A stretch of DNA of 12,961 nucleotides from Verrucomicrobiota bacterium (GCA_030832235.1 JAURJO010000038.1:1-12961), one strand, 5' to 3'. Positions 1 through 7,599 are shown, numbered from the stretch's first letter. Notes: generated by a model from the sequence alone, not told the origin. Numbers and translations are program-made.

Positions 1-53
1 ATCGTCTATCCGGTCGAAGAGCCTGGTGTAGTCGCGGCCGCTCGCCGCGGACC
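1..53 (+). repeat. Direct repeat copy 1 (53 bp, cut by window edge)
   Basis: This stretch matches 285-337 with a single difference (T at 32 versus C at 316). It ends in a GC-rich palindromic core, CGGCCGCTCGCCGCGGACC. The copy begins at the window edge, so the full unit may be longer. The core recurs, diverged, at 10354-10382. No coding function is apparent; it looks like a dispersed intergenic repeat. Confidence 0.85.
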
Positions 54-221
54 GTGGCGCTGGTATGACGGAAAAGTCTGTTCGAATGCAGCGAAATTGA
101 ACCTCGGGCCGCCCAGAAATGCGACGCTGGCCCGAATCACGCAGGACGGAAAGCGAGGGGAAATTAAGGGCCGAGAAGAAGTGAGGGGAAATGGCGGAAG
201 GCGTGTCCGACGATCCGAGGG

Positions 222-240
222 GACCCGCCGAAGGCGGGTC
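222..240. repeat. Perfect 8-bp hairpin GACCCGCC-GAA-GGCGGGTC
   Basis: GACCCGCC at 222-229 pairs exactly with GGCGGGTC at 233-240 across a 3-base GAA loop. No T-run follows on either strand, so it is not called a terminator. It lies between the two copies of the 53-bp repeat and may belong to the same class of intergenic palindromic element. Confidence 0.65.
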
Positions 241-284
241 GCCGCCCTCGGCTACATCGGACGCCAAGCTACACGAAGGACGTG

Positions 285-337
285 ATCGTCTATCCGGTCG
301 AAGAGCCTGGTGTAGCCGCGGCCGCTCGCCGCGGACC
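285..337 (+). repeat. Direct repeat copy 2 (53 bp)
   Basis: Same orientation as the copy at 1-53, with one mismatch. The similarity stops abruptly after GCGGACC, where the two copies continue differently (GTGGCG versus ATACTG). The preceding bases cannot be compared because copy 1 starts at the window edge. The 3' half, GTAGCCGCGGCCGCTCGC and onward, is palindromic around CCGCGG. Confidence 0.85.
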
Positions 338-360
338 ATACTGAAACCGTGACCGCCGTT

Positions 361-401
361 TTGTCCTCCGTCTTGTCCTCCGAAGGCCAGGCGAAGGAGG
401 A
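361..401. repeat. TTGTCCTCCG doublet with imperfect hairpin
   Basis: TTGTCCTCCG occurs twice, at 361-370 and 373-382. The second copy opens a hairpin in which TCCTCC (376-381) pairs with GGAGGA (396-401) around a 14-base loop. The arrangement looks like a dispersed palindromic element rather than a coding sequence. From this window alone it cannot be shown to be repeated elsewhere in the genome. Confidence 0.45.
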
Positions 402-476
402 AGGCCCCGCGAAGGAACGCCCGCCGCGGACCGCGCCTGCGTCACTTAGCACCTTACAATCTCTCCCGGCGGAGGC

Positions 477-1361
477 TCAGAGCGCGAAGATGCGGTCGAG
501 GCGGGCGGTCATGTCGCGCGCGGTCGCGACGTCGGCGGTCTGCGGGCCCGGTTGCTCGGTGATGGCCCAGCCGGCGTAGCCGGCTGCGTCGAGCGCGCGC
601 ATCACCGCGGGCCAGTTGGTCTCGCCGTCGAGCAGGCGCGGCCGATCGGCGGCACGCGCGCCGGCGGGCGGCGGCTTCGAGGTGAAGTCCTTCACGTGGA
701 TGCGCAGGATCCGTTTCCCGAGCGCGGCGATCCAGGCCTCCGCCGGTCCGTAGCGCCCGGCGTTCCCGATGTCGAAATGCCAGCCGACCCACTCGCTGTT
801 GATGGCGTCGAGGTAGTCGACCGCCTGGCGCGGGGTGCTGATGAAGTCGTTGCCGACGTTCTCGATCGCGATGCGCACGCCGAGGTCGCGCGCGATCGGA
901 ATGGCGCGGCGTATCTCGGCGATCGAGCGGTCCCAGCAGTCCTGATACGTCACGCCGTTGCGGGCGACGCCGGGCACGAGCAGCACGCTGCCGGCGCCGT
1001 AGGCGTGGGCGTCCTGGAGGCTGAGCTCCAGGCCCTCGAAACCGAGGCGGCGCGTGGGTTCGTCGGGCGCGGAGAGCGGCTTCACCCAATGGATGTGGCA
1101 GCAGACGCTGGCGGCTCCGAGTCCGGTGGCCTTGAACGCGGCGACGACCTCCTCGCGGTTCATCGCGCCGAGCGGCTCGATGCCCTCAAAGCCGGCGGCC
1201 TTCATCGCGGTGAAGCGCTCCAGCACGGAGCCCTTCACGCCGATGGTGGAGTACATGATCGCCTTGCGCAGCTTGCGCGTCGGGGCGGCGGCGGGAAGGG
1301 ACGGCACGACGGCGAGCGCGGCCGTGGCGGTGGCGCCTCCGAGAAATTCGCGGCGGTGCAT
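477..1361 (-). CDS. Tat-exported TIM-barrel sugar phosphate isomerase/epimerase-like protein
   Basis: A 294-residue protein of the xylose isomerase-like TIM-barrel (AP endonuclease 2) superfamily. The ATG at 1361 is chosen because it puts a twin-arginine signal at the N-terminus (HRREFLGGA, then a hydrophobic stretch to about residue 26). An ATG further upstream at 1469 would add 36 uncharacteristic residues and overlap the preceding gene. Likely metal ligands are E167 (IENVG), D197 (HFDIGN), H222 (IHVKD) and E269 (AITEQ), the usual Glu/Asp/His/Glu layout of these barrels. Exported members often act on sugars rather than phosphosugars, so the family name may mislead. It lies 5 bp after the stop of the oxidoreductase gene, so the two are almost certainly co-transcribed and may share a substrate: oxidation first, then isomerisation, epimerisation or elimination. 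The exact reaction cannot be read from sequence. No clear Shine-Dalgarno precedes the start, so translational coupling is plausible. Confidence 0.9.
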   Translation of the reverse strand: MHRREFLGGATATAALAVVPSLPAAAPTRKLRKAIMYSTIGVKGSVLERFTAMKAAGFEGIEPLGAMNREEVVAAFKATGLGAASVCCHIHWVKPLSAPDEPTRRLGFEGLELSLQDAHAYGAGSVLLVPGVARNGVTYQDCWDRSIAEIRRAIPIARDLGVRIAIENVGNDFISTPRQAVDYLDAINSEWVGWHFDIGNAGRYGPAEAWIAALGKRILRIHVKDFTSKPPPAGARAADRPRLLDGETNWPAVMRALDAAGYAGWAITEQPGPQTADVATARDMTARLDRIFAL

Positions 1362-1366
1362 GGCGT

Positions 1367-2839
1367 TCAACCCGGAAGGATGCCTTGCCAGCCGGCGCGG
1401 TAGGCCGGGCGACGGATGAAGGGCGCGGCCTCGGGCGCGTTCGTCGCACGCAGGTTGGCGTAGTCCCATTCGAGCTTTTTACCCGTGCGGTAGGCAACGT
1501 TGCCGAGGTGATTGGTCTCGGTCGTCCAGCCCGAGTACTGGAAGTTCGAACCGGGCACGGGGCCTTCTCCCTTGGCGTGCAGGACCCACTCGGCCCAGTG
1601 GCCCGTTGAGCGCGGCAGCGTCGGCGCCGGCACCTTGAAGTCCTTGAATTTCTCCTCGGGCAGGAGCTTGCCGTCTCCGAGCAGCATGCCGCGGTCGCCC
1701 ATGAACACGCTGGAGCGGCGGCCCCACGCGGGCGTCCAGCCGGGTGGGCGACTGTCACCCTGATGCCAGACGAGCTTCAACGCGGGCTGCGCGCCGGTCG
1801 CGACGAATTGGAAGGTTGCGCGCATCGTGGCCGGGGCGAGCTCGGGGTGGGCGACCGGCACGTTGGGCGAAACCGACTCGACCGAGACGGGCGCCAGCAC
1901 GCGGCGTCCAGCAGCGTCGGTACGCCAGAGGTCGAGCACCGTGAAGGGCACATCGTTGTCGTGGCTGCCGAGGTCGCTCATCGTGCCGTTCGCGAAATCC
2001 CACCAGCGGTACCAGCGCGGGCCGGGGAAATAGGTCGCGTGGTAAGGCCGCGCCGGCGCGGGCCCGAGCCACAGGTCCCAGTCGAAGTGCGGCGGCGGCG
2101 TCATGGCCTCGGGGAATCTTCCCGTGATCTGCACGCCCTCGTGAAACCCGTGCGGCCGGTCGAACTTCTCCGCCGACGCCGCATCCTGCAGCCCCCACGC
2201 GCGGTCGGCCCAGACGTGCACTTCGCGCACGGGACCGATGACGCCGGTGGCGAGGATCTCGCGGATGAGGCGGCGCTGTGCGGAGGCGTGGCCCTGGTTG
2301 CCCATCTGGGTGGAGAGCCGCGGGTATTTCGCCGCCGTTTCGCGGATGAGGCGGGTCTCCCAGATGTTATAGGCGAGCGGCTTCTCGCAGTAGACGTGCT
2401 TGCCGTGGGTGAGCGCGAGGTAGGTGGCGAAGGCGTGCGTGTGCTCGGCGGTGGAGACCACGACCGCATCGAACTCCTTCGCGTGGTCGAAGACCTTCCG
2501 GAAGTCGGTGACGCGCCGGGCCTGCGGAAAATCCTTCCCGGCAGCGTCGAGCGAGAGGCGGTTGATGTCGCAAAGCACGGTCACGTTCTCGTCGGGTTGC
2601 GGACCGGAGAATACCTCGGCGCCCTTGGCGGCCTTCCGCGGTGCGCCGCCCGGGGGACGGGTGAGCTCGCCGAGATTGGCGCGCGCGCGGCCGCCGGCGC
2701 CGATGAACGCGATGTTGAGTCGGCTGTTGAGGTCGCGTCCGCGCAGGAACGCGGGTGCGCCGGCGATCGCGCCAACAGCGGCGGCATGAGCAAGAAAACG
2801 GCGGCGCGTGCACGCCGGCGGGGTCGGGGTCTTCTTCAT
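1367..2839 (-). CDS. Tat-exported Gfo/Idh/MocA-family oxidoreductase (490 aa)
   Basis: An NAD(P)-dependent sugar oxidoreductase of the glucose-fructose oxidoreductase / inositol dehydrogenase / MocA family. Residues 11-17 (TRRRFLA) followed by an Ala-rich segment form a Tat signal, expected if the cofactor is bound in the cytoplasm before export. The Rossmann part starts at about residue 41 (NIAFIGAGGRA, dinucleotide-binding glycines 47-50), with an acidic residue after the second strand (LCDIN, D91). CEKPLAYN carries the family EKP motif at 152-154. The C-terminal domain contains NQGH (181-184), FDWDLWLGP (252-260) and SDLGSHDND, with a likely catalytic-region H293. At 490 residues it is longer than soluble members (about 350), as is common for exported versions in Planctomycetes and Verrucomicrobia. 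It sits just upstream of the TIM-barrel protein and downstream of the SYLF gene across a 119-bp gap. Substrate unknown. Confidence 0.93.
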   Translation of the reverse strand: MKKTPTPPACTRRRFLAHAAAVGAIAGAPAFLRGRDLNSRLNIAFIGAGGRARANLGELTRPPGGAPRKAAKGAEVFSGPQPDENVTVLCDINRLSLDAAGKDFPQARRVTDFRKVFDHAKEFDAVVVSTAEHTHAFATYLALTHGKHVYCEKPLAYNIWETRLIRETAAKYPRLSTQMGNQGHASAQRRLIREILATGVIGPVREVHVWADRAWGLQDAASAEKFDRPHGFHEGVQITGRFPEAMTPPPHFDWDLWLGPAPARPYHATYFPGPRWYRWWDFANGTMSDLGSHDNDVPFTVLDLWRTDAAGRRVLAPVSVESVSPNVPVAHPELAPATMRATFQFVATGAQPALKLVWHQGDSRPPGWTPAWGRRSSVFMGDRGMLLGDGKLLPEEKFKDFKVPAPTLPRSTGHWAEWVLHAKGEGPVPGSNFQYSGWTTETNHLGNVAYRTGKKLEWDYANLRATNAPEAAPFIRRPAYRAGWQGILPG

Positions 2840-2958
2840 GTTCGGGGTGGGGTTGCCAGCGTGCGGGCAGCGGCCGGCGGGGTAAGGGGAGAGCTACATT
2901 CCAGCCTGCGGACCGTCGAGCCGTTCGGCGGCGGCGTGCGGGCGTGCGCGGCCGTGCG

Positions 2959-3537
2959 TCAATTCAGGTCGCGGTCCTTCCAGTACTTCGTGCCCTGGAG
3001 CGTGACCTGCAGGGCGGCTCCGTTCTTGGTGAGCTGGTAGATGGTCACGCCGGGAATCGCGGAAACCGCGCCCGAGACGGCGGCGCCCTTGTCGTCCGAC
3101 TTCGCGGCGGCGTCGGCCTGGCCGCTGAAGTCCCAGCCTTTCTCGACGAAGTCCTTCAGGCGTGAGCGGTCGCTGAAGACGAAGATCACCCGGAAATCCT
3201 TCACGCCGAGGCCGAGGCCCACGCCGGCGGAACCCATGTTCATGAACGTCTCGGAGTCGCGCAGACTGCCCCTCTCGACGACGAGCCCGCTGCCGCCGGC
3301 GACACTGGCGAAGAGCATGTTGACGCCGACGTTGGAGAACACCGCGTAGCCGGCCGCTTCGCGGATGGCGGCCTTGGCGCCCGGATTCGTCTCGTAAAGT
3401 TGGGCGAGCACCTGGTCACGCATGCGCCGGACCTCGTCGCGCTTCTCCTCGGCGCGGTCGCGGGCGGCGGCGGGAAGAGCGAACGCGGCGGCAAGCAGGA
3501 TTGTGGTGAGCAGACGGGCGAGATGGAGGGAATTCAT
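2959..3537 (-). CDS. Secreted SYLF (Ysc84-type) lipid-binding-domain protein
   Basis: A 192-residue protein. The start at 3537 gives a Sec signal peptide: MNSLHLARLL, a hydrophobic core, and likely cleavage after LPAAA near residue 26. The earlier ATG at 3615 would overlap the receptor gene and bury the signal. The SYLF domain is clear from AGYAVFSNVGV (62-72), GGSGLVVERG (81-90), TFMNMGSAGVGLGLGVKDF (97-115) and the RVIFVFSD strand (116-123). In eukaryotes this domain binds phosphoinositides and, in Ysc84, actin. In bacteria it is common in exported proteins of unknown role, probably membrane-associated. It ends with LQGTKYWKDRDLN. It follows the TonB-dependent receptor by 65 bp on the same strand, so co-transcription is likely. 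Its role beside sugar enzymes is unclear; outer-membrane association is a guess. No Shine-Dalgarno is visible. Confidence 0.92.
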   Translation of the reverse strand: MNSLHLARLLTTILLAAAFALPAAARDRAEEKRDEVRRMRDQVLAQLYETNPGAKAAIREAAGYAVFSNVGVNMLFASVAGGSGLVVERGSLRDSETFMNMGSAGVGLGLGVKDFRVIFVFSDRSRLKDFVEKGWDFSGQADAAAKSDDKGAAVSGAVSAIPGVTIYQLTKNGAALQVTLQGTKYWKDRDLN

Positions 3538-3602
3538 GGTCGTAACGTAAGGTTGGTCCGGCGGGAGGTAAACTCGACGGGGATATTTCGCGCGGGCGGG
3601 GT

Positions 3603-6600
3603 TTAGTAGTTCCAAGTAGTGGTGAAGCGCAGTTCGCGCGGGGCCACAAGGTCGTAGCGCGCGTACGCGACGCCGCGGCCGCCGGGCAGCAGGAAGCCGT
3701 CGGGCGCGGTGGCGCCGGTGGCGAGGCGCACCGGGATGATGCGGGTGTTATTGAGCACGTTCGAAACGTTGAGCTGCAGACGCAGCCGGCCGGGCGCACG
3801 GGGGAGCTTGAACGCGTAAGCCAGCATGAGGTCGGTCGCCGTGATAACGCGACCGGTGATCTCCCGTCCCTGGGAGTCCTCGCCGATGACGTTGGCGCTG
3901 CGCCAGCGCCAGCCGCCGCCCGCGGTGAGCCCGCGCAGGCGTCCCTCGCGGAAATCATAGGCGGTGAACAAACTGATTTTGTGCGGGCGGACGCCCCAGC
4001 GGCGCTCCTCCTGCTCCTTGTCGTCGTTCATGTTCGCGATGAGGTTGTAAACCTCCTGCGCGATCGTCGTGGAGGTCCCGGACGTGAGCGTCGAGACGTT
4101 GGCCTCCGGATGGAGCGCGCCGAGATCGAGCCATTTCACGACGGCTCCGCCCGGCTCGAACGCCGAACGGTTCACAACCCAGCGCCCCGCGGCGTCCTGG
4201 GAAACGCCCTGCAAGAGGCGTCCGTTCTCGGACTTCAGTCCGTACCACGCGGCGATCTCGTTCGCTACGTTGCGGCGGATGGAGTCGGTGTACGAGTAGT
4301 TGGCGACGAGGCGCCAGTTGCGGGTGAGATTCGCGGTGAGACGCGCCTCGTAACCCTCGGCCTCGAAGTCCGAAGAGGCGGCGGTGGCCGGCGGCGTGAG
4401 CTGCCGATAGATCGGATCCCATTGCGATGCGATGTAGGGCCGGCCGGCGCCCACGAGCACGGAGGCGAACGCGTCCATCACGCGCGTGTTGCGCGCGGCG
4501 GCGCCGCCGAAGCCGGTCGTCGTGATGCGGCCCTGCTCATAGGAGGTGAAATAGACGACCTTCGCGTTGAGGCGGCCGCCGAGCAGGTCGAGCCCGAGGC
4601 CGTAATCCTCGCCCGTGCCCTTCGACGCCGGCGCTAGATTGCCGTCGGGGAAAGTTTTCCGGGTGAACGATGGCACACCTTGGTTCGAGGATCGGTTGGC
4701 GATGAGCGAGAGCTGCTGGGTGAAATGCCAAACCGCGCCGAGCGCGCTGGTGTAACCGGTGGCGGCGGTCTTGGTGCCCTTGCTGCGGTCGCGGTCGACG
4801 TAGTTGCCGATGTTGGGGTCGTCGAGGAAGCCGAGCTCGTAAATGTCGACCCGGTCGCGCCGGTAGCCGGCGGTCGTGACGAGCCGGTCGTTGAAAAAGT
4901 GGCTCTGCACCACGCCGAGCGCCGAATCCGACTCCTGCTCGCCGCCGCTGTTGTTCGCGCCCCAAACCTCGTTGGCGAACACCAGTCCGTAGTCGACGCC
5001 CAGGAAACGGATGCGGTCAGGCAGCTTGCGCCAGTCGCCGACGCGATAGGTCGTGTAGCTGCCCTCGGTGAGGTAGTTTCGCACCGTCACGCGGTTGTTG
5101 ATATTGTTCGGCACCGAGCTGAAGGGCCGGCCGGCGAGCGCGAGCCAGGAGTTGGCGCGGACGTCGAACTGCGCGCTGCGGGAGACCATCGCGGCGAGCC
5201 GGTGCCGGCCGAGCGGTTTCCACTTCGGCTCGAGCCGGTACGAAACGGCGAGGCGCGTCTCGCGCACGTCGCCCGCGTGGACGTCGCGCCGCCACGTGCC
5301 GTCGAGGTAGAGCCGTCCGGCGTACGGGTTGGCGGCGCCGCCGACGCCGAGCGTGCGGTTCGCGTCGCCGCGCAGCGTGGGGTCCTCGCCGGTCATGAGG
5401 TGCACGCGCGCCTCGGTTTTCTGGAAGTTGTGCGCGAAATTGAACGCGAGGTCGGGGCGGGGCTGCCAGTCGGCGGAAAGCGTGTAGTTCCGCAGCGTTT
5501 GGTCGCGGTACATGCCGGGACCGGCGCCGTTCATGTCGTAGGGCCAGAACGCGGGATCGTGGACCTTGAGGGTGGAGGACGTGACACCCGGCGTGCCGTC
5601 GGGCGCGCGCACGGCGTTGTTGTTGTAGCTGCCGGTGATGAAGGCGCCGGAGAAATCAAAGATGACGCCGTCGTTCTCGATGAATGTCACGCGGCGGGTG
5701 GTGCCGGTGCGCGTGCCGTCGCGGCTCACGACGCCCAGCGCGATCTGCGCGGCGGTGGGTGCTAGGGTACCGGGCGTGAAGGTGACGGCATCGGCGCCCT
5801 TCGCGCGCAGGTTGTCGTACCAGGCCAGCACTTGGTCGGACTCCACCGTGTTGCGCATCACGGCGTTGATGTCGCGGCCGCTCTCGCCCATCGCCGTGAA
5901 GGTGAGGGTGCGGGTGGGCCGGAAGGTGACCGAGCCGAAGACGCGGCGCTTGTCCTGGAAGTCGAATTGCCGCCATCCGCCGTTCTCCTGGTGCACGGCG
6001 GCGAGGGAAGCGGCGAGGCGGCCGCGCTGGATGACCTTGTTGGCGTCGAGCTCCGTGCGGTGGCGGTCCCATGAGCCCACGCTGTGGCGGATCGAGGCGG
6101 TGTCGTTCTGCGTGGCGGCGACCTTCGACGATTGGTTGAGCATGCCGCCGGGCGCGCCGATGCCGAAGAGGATGCTGTTGGGGCCGCGGGTGTCCTCGTA
6201 GCGTCCGACGCGGTAAGGGTCCGTCGGCGTGATGCTGTTGAAATAGTCCATGCCGAGACTCGCGGCGAGGCCGCGGACGAGCACCTGCGGGGTGAGGGCC
6301 TGGGCGTTGACAATCGGGTTCTGGCCCGAGCCGGCCTGGTTCTCGTTGGTGTTCATCTCGGAGTTCACCGAGTACTGCACGAGCTCGCTCAGGCTGGTGA
6401 TGGCGACGTCGTCGAGAAACTCGCGGGTGAAGACCGACACCGAGCTGGCCGTGTCGCGCAGCGAGGTGTTGAGACGGCTGCCGGCGAGGGTGTTTTCGGC
6501 GAAATATCCGGTGTCCTTGTCGGTCGCGACGGTGAACGGGCTGAGCTCGACCACCTCGGCGGGGGTCGGCGTGGCGGGCGCGGGCCGGGTGGCCTCGGCG

Positions 6601-6671
6601 GCGAAAACGGTGGCGATCAGGGCGGGCGCGACGGCAGCAGCGACCCAAGGCAGGCGGGCAGGGGTTTCCAT
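3603..6671 (-). CDS. TonB-dependent outer-membrane receptor (1022 aa)
   Basis: A large ligand-gated outer-membrane transporter powered by the TonB-ExbB-ExbD system. The ATG at 6671 gives METPARLPWV plus an Ala-rich hydrophobic stretch, with probable cleavage after VFAA near residue 24. An in-frame ATG at 6767 would add 32 charged residues ahead of the signal and is rejected. After a Pro/Ala linker comes VVELSPFTV (40-48), a TonB-box-like segment seen in many Opitutaceae receptors. The plug domain follows, from about residue 60 (AGSRLNTSLRDTASSVSVFT), with VLVRGL and a GPNSILFGIGAPGG-type signature. The rest is the beta-barrel, ending in RFTTTWNY; a C-terminal aromatic residue is typical for BAM-dependent barrel insertion. 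No N-terminal STN signalling domain is present, and no SusD-like partner is found nearby. Ligand unknown; the downstream sugar enzymes suggest a carbohydrate or glycoside. It probably heads the block 6671-477. No Shine-Dalgarno precedes the start. Confidence 0.95.
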   Translation of the reverse strand: METPARLPWVAAAVAPALIATVFAAEATRPAPATPTPAEVVELSPFTVATDKDTGYFAENTLAGSRLNTSLRDTASSVSVFTREFLDDVAITSLSELVQYSVNSEMNTNENQAGSGQNPIVNAQALTPQVLVRGLAASLGMDYFNSITPTDPYRVGRYEDTRGPNSILFGIGAPGGMLNQSSKVAATQNDTASIRHSVGSWDRHRTELDANKVIQRGRLAASLAAVHQENGGWRQFDFQDKRRVFGSVTFRPTRTLTFTAMGESGRDINAVMRNTVESDQVLAWYDNLRAKGADAVTFTPGTLAPTAAQIALGVVSRDGTRTGTTRRVTFIENDGVIFDFSGAFITGSYNNNAVRAPDGTPGVTSSTLKVHDPAFWPYDMNGAGPGMYRDQTLRNYTLSADWQPRPDLAFNFAHNFQKTEARVHLMTGEDPTLRGDANRTLGVGGAANPYAGRLYLDGTWRRDVHAGDVRETRLAVSYRLEPKWKPLGRHRLAAMVSRSAQFDVRANSWLALAGRPFSSVPNNINNRVTVRNYLTEGSYTTYRVGDWRKLPDRIRFLGVDYGLVFANEVWGANNSGGEQESDSALGVVQSHFFNDRLVTTAGYRRDRVDIYELGFLDDPNIGNYVDRDRSKGTKTAATGYTSALGAVWHFTQQLSLIANRSSNQGVPSFTRKTFPDGNLAPASKGTGEDYGLGLDLLGGRLNAKVVYFTSYEQGRITTTGFGGAAARNTRVMDAFASVLVGAGRPYIASQWDPIYRQLTPPATAASSDFEAEGYEARLTANLTRNWRLVANYSYTDSIRRNVANEIAAWYGLKSENGRLLQGVSQDAAGRWVVNRSAFEPGGAVVKWLDLGALHPEANVSTLTSGTSTTIAQEVYNLIANMNDDKEQEERRWGVRPHKISLFTAYDFREGRLRGLTAGGGWRWRSANVIGEDSQGREITGRVITATDLMLAYAFKLPRAPGRLRLQLNVSNVLNNTRIIPVRLATGATAPDGFLLPGGRGVAYARYDLVAPRELRFTTTWNY

Positions 6672-6872
6672 CGGGGTAACGGACCGAGTGAAACAGCGCC
6701 GAGTGAATGCCTCAATCCTTTCACCACGGATTTCGTTGTGACCCGCCCCCGGGCGCGTTCGGCGCATTTCCTGTTCCGGGCCGTTTCGGGTGTTTCGCGG
6801 AAAAAAATGATCCGCCTACCTCATCCGCTTTTCCGGCTGGCGATCCGGTGCTGCAGGTGTGCCTTTTCGGTC

Positions 6873-7334
6873 ATGCCCTCCCGGCCCATTCCCGGTTCCA
6901 GCGGTGAAATCCTCGCGTCGTTGCCGTCGCCTTACCTACCGCATCCTGCCACCGGCCTTCTTCACCTGCCGCGGTTCCTCGCGAAGTGTCGTCACGTGAA
7001 GGCGCACGGCGCGCTGCCCGCGAGCTACGCCAAAAACTACAAGCGCGGCTGCGACCGTTTCCTTTGCCAGCATCTCGGGATCGAACCCAACGCCGTCGAG
7101 CGGATCGTCTTCGACGCGCCTGACGACGCGGCGATCGAGGCCGGGTTGCGCGCCGTGCTGCCGGCTGATCCGCGCGCACCGCAATGGAACCGGCGCTACG
7201 TGCAGATGGGCATGACCGTCGCGGGCCGCGATTTCCTGCGCGAGGCGCTTACCGCGATGGGCTGCGCCGACCGGGTCGAGGATATCAAGAGCGTCCCCGA
7301 CCTGATGGACTTCGACGAAGGTCGGATCGAGTAA
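6873..7334 (+). CDS. DUF5069 domain-containing protein
   Basis: A 153-residue protein resembling the DUF5069 family, which has no assigned function. Recognisable elements are LLHLPRFLAKCRHVKAHGALP (29-49), YKRGCDRFLCQHLGI (56-70), a Glu/Asp-rich middle, and WNRRYVQMGM (105-114). Cysteines lie at 39, 60, 65 and 131; no classic metal-binding spacing is evident. The ATG at 6873 gives a protein of about the usual family length. An in-frame ATG at 6807 would add 22 residues rich in Arg and Cys and looks less likely. The open frame continues much further upstream, but that part is antisense to the receptor gene. It is transcribed divergently from the receptor, with about 200 bp between the starts. 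No Shine-Dalgarno is seen. Cytoplasmic, with no signal peptide or membrane segment. Confidence 0.82.
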   Translation: MPSRPIPGSSGEILASLPSPYLPHPATGLLHLPRFLAKCRHVKAHGALPASYAKNYKRGCDRFLCQHLGIEPNAVERIVFDAPDDAAIEAGLRAVLPADPRAPQWNRRYVQMGMTVAGRDFLREALTAMGCADRVEDIKSVPDLMDFDEGRIE

Positions 7335-7345
7335 CCCCACCCCAC

Positions 7346-7367
7346 GGGGTCAGGGCGTTCATTGTTT
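7346..7367 (+). repeat. REP-like repeat copy, + orientation
   Basis: Exact GGGGTCAGGGCGTTC (7346-7360) followed by ATTGTTT. It stands alone, with no close inverted partner, 11 bp after the DUF5069 stop codon. It fits the local consensus of the 15-mer followed by two variable bases and TGTT. Confidence 0.85.
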
Positions 7368-7509
7368 CAAAATCTCCCGTCTTGATGGCTTGGCTCCGTC
7401 TGTGCTCCGGGAACGACTTCGGGCTGATTCGAGCTTTTGGGTTTTCTAAGAATCCGGTTTGCAACGCCTTGCCCACCTCTTCGCCGATTTAATCCCCGCC
7501 ATTCTTCGC

Positions 7510-7565
7510 AAAAAAACACCGAACGCCCTGACCCCTTAGAAATGGGGTCAGGGCGTTCGGCGTTT
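7510..7565 (-). terminator. Hairpin terminator built from two inverted repeat copies
   Basis: CCGAACGCCCTGACCCC (7519-7535) pairs perfectly over 17 bp with GGGGTCAGGGCGTTCGG (7544-7560) around the 8-base loop TTAGAAAT. After one mismatch the stem extends four more pairs (7514-7517 with 7562-7565). Seven A residues at 7510-7516 follow, which read as a T-run on the minus strand. A long stem followed by T7 is the classic rho-independent layout for transcripts moving leftwards, about 50 bp after the oxidoreductase stop at 7611. On the plus strand no T-run follows the stem beyond TTT, so termination from that side is less certain. Confidence 0.7.
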
Positions 7566-7571
7566 GAAGGG

Positions 7572-7599
7572 GGGCGTTAACATTGAACGCCCTGACCCC
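7572..7599 (-). repeat. REP-like repeat copy, - orientation, with own small hairpin
   Basis: GAACGCCCTGACCCC at 7585-7599 is an exact minus-strand copy of the 15-mer. Beside it, GGGCGTT (7572-7578) pairs with AACGCCC (7586-7592) over a 7-base loop, which looks like a partial opposing copy. It ends 11 bp before the oxidoreductase stop codon. Confidence 0.8.

Larger units (their letters stand above)
1..476. other. Gene-free, repeat-bearing spacer
   Basis: I see no convincing gene here. The short open frames are basic or low-complexity and have no family resemblance. The spacer contains the 53-bp direct repeat (1-53 and 285-337), a perfect 8-bp hairpin at 222-240, and a TTGTCCTCCG-containing element around 361-401. 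It lies downstream of the minus-strand isomerase gene that stops at 477. The only hairpin next to that stop is a weak CTCC/GGAG pair (463-474), with no T-run, so no terminator is called. Confidence 0.7.

Noticed and set aside
97..285. 62-residue frame in the left spacer
   Set aside because: Very Arg-rich and runs through a hairpin into the repeat; no evidence of coding.
552..1403. 283-residue plus-strand frame and a 211-residue minus-strand frame over 454-1089
   Set aside because: Both overlap the TIM-barrel gene, whose protein has a Tat signal and conserved metal-ligand motifs. The alternatives are low-complexity shadows.
1763..3040. 425-residue open frame on the plus strand
   Set aside because: It lies antisense across the Gfo/Idh/MocA gene. 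Its translation is rich in Arg, Val, Gly and Glu with no family motif; long antisense frames are expected at this GC content.
4680..5765. 361-residue plus-strand frame
   Set aside because: Antisense to the TonB-dependent receptor, with no recognisable domain or start context.
6084..6872. N-terminal extension of the DUF5069 frame
   Set aside because: Most of it is antisense to the receptor gene and would make the protein far longer than its family. The ATG at 6873 fits family length.
7346..7599. CRISPR array
   Set aside because: The repeats are 15 bp, alternate in orientation, have irregular spacing and have no cas genes nearby.
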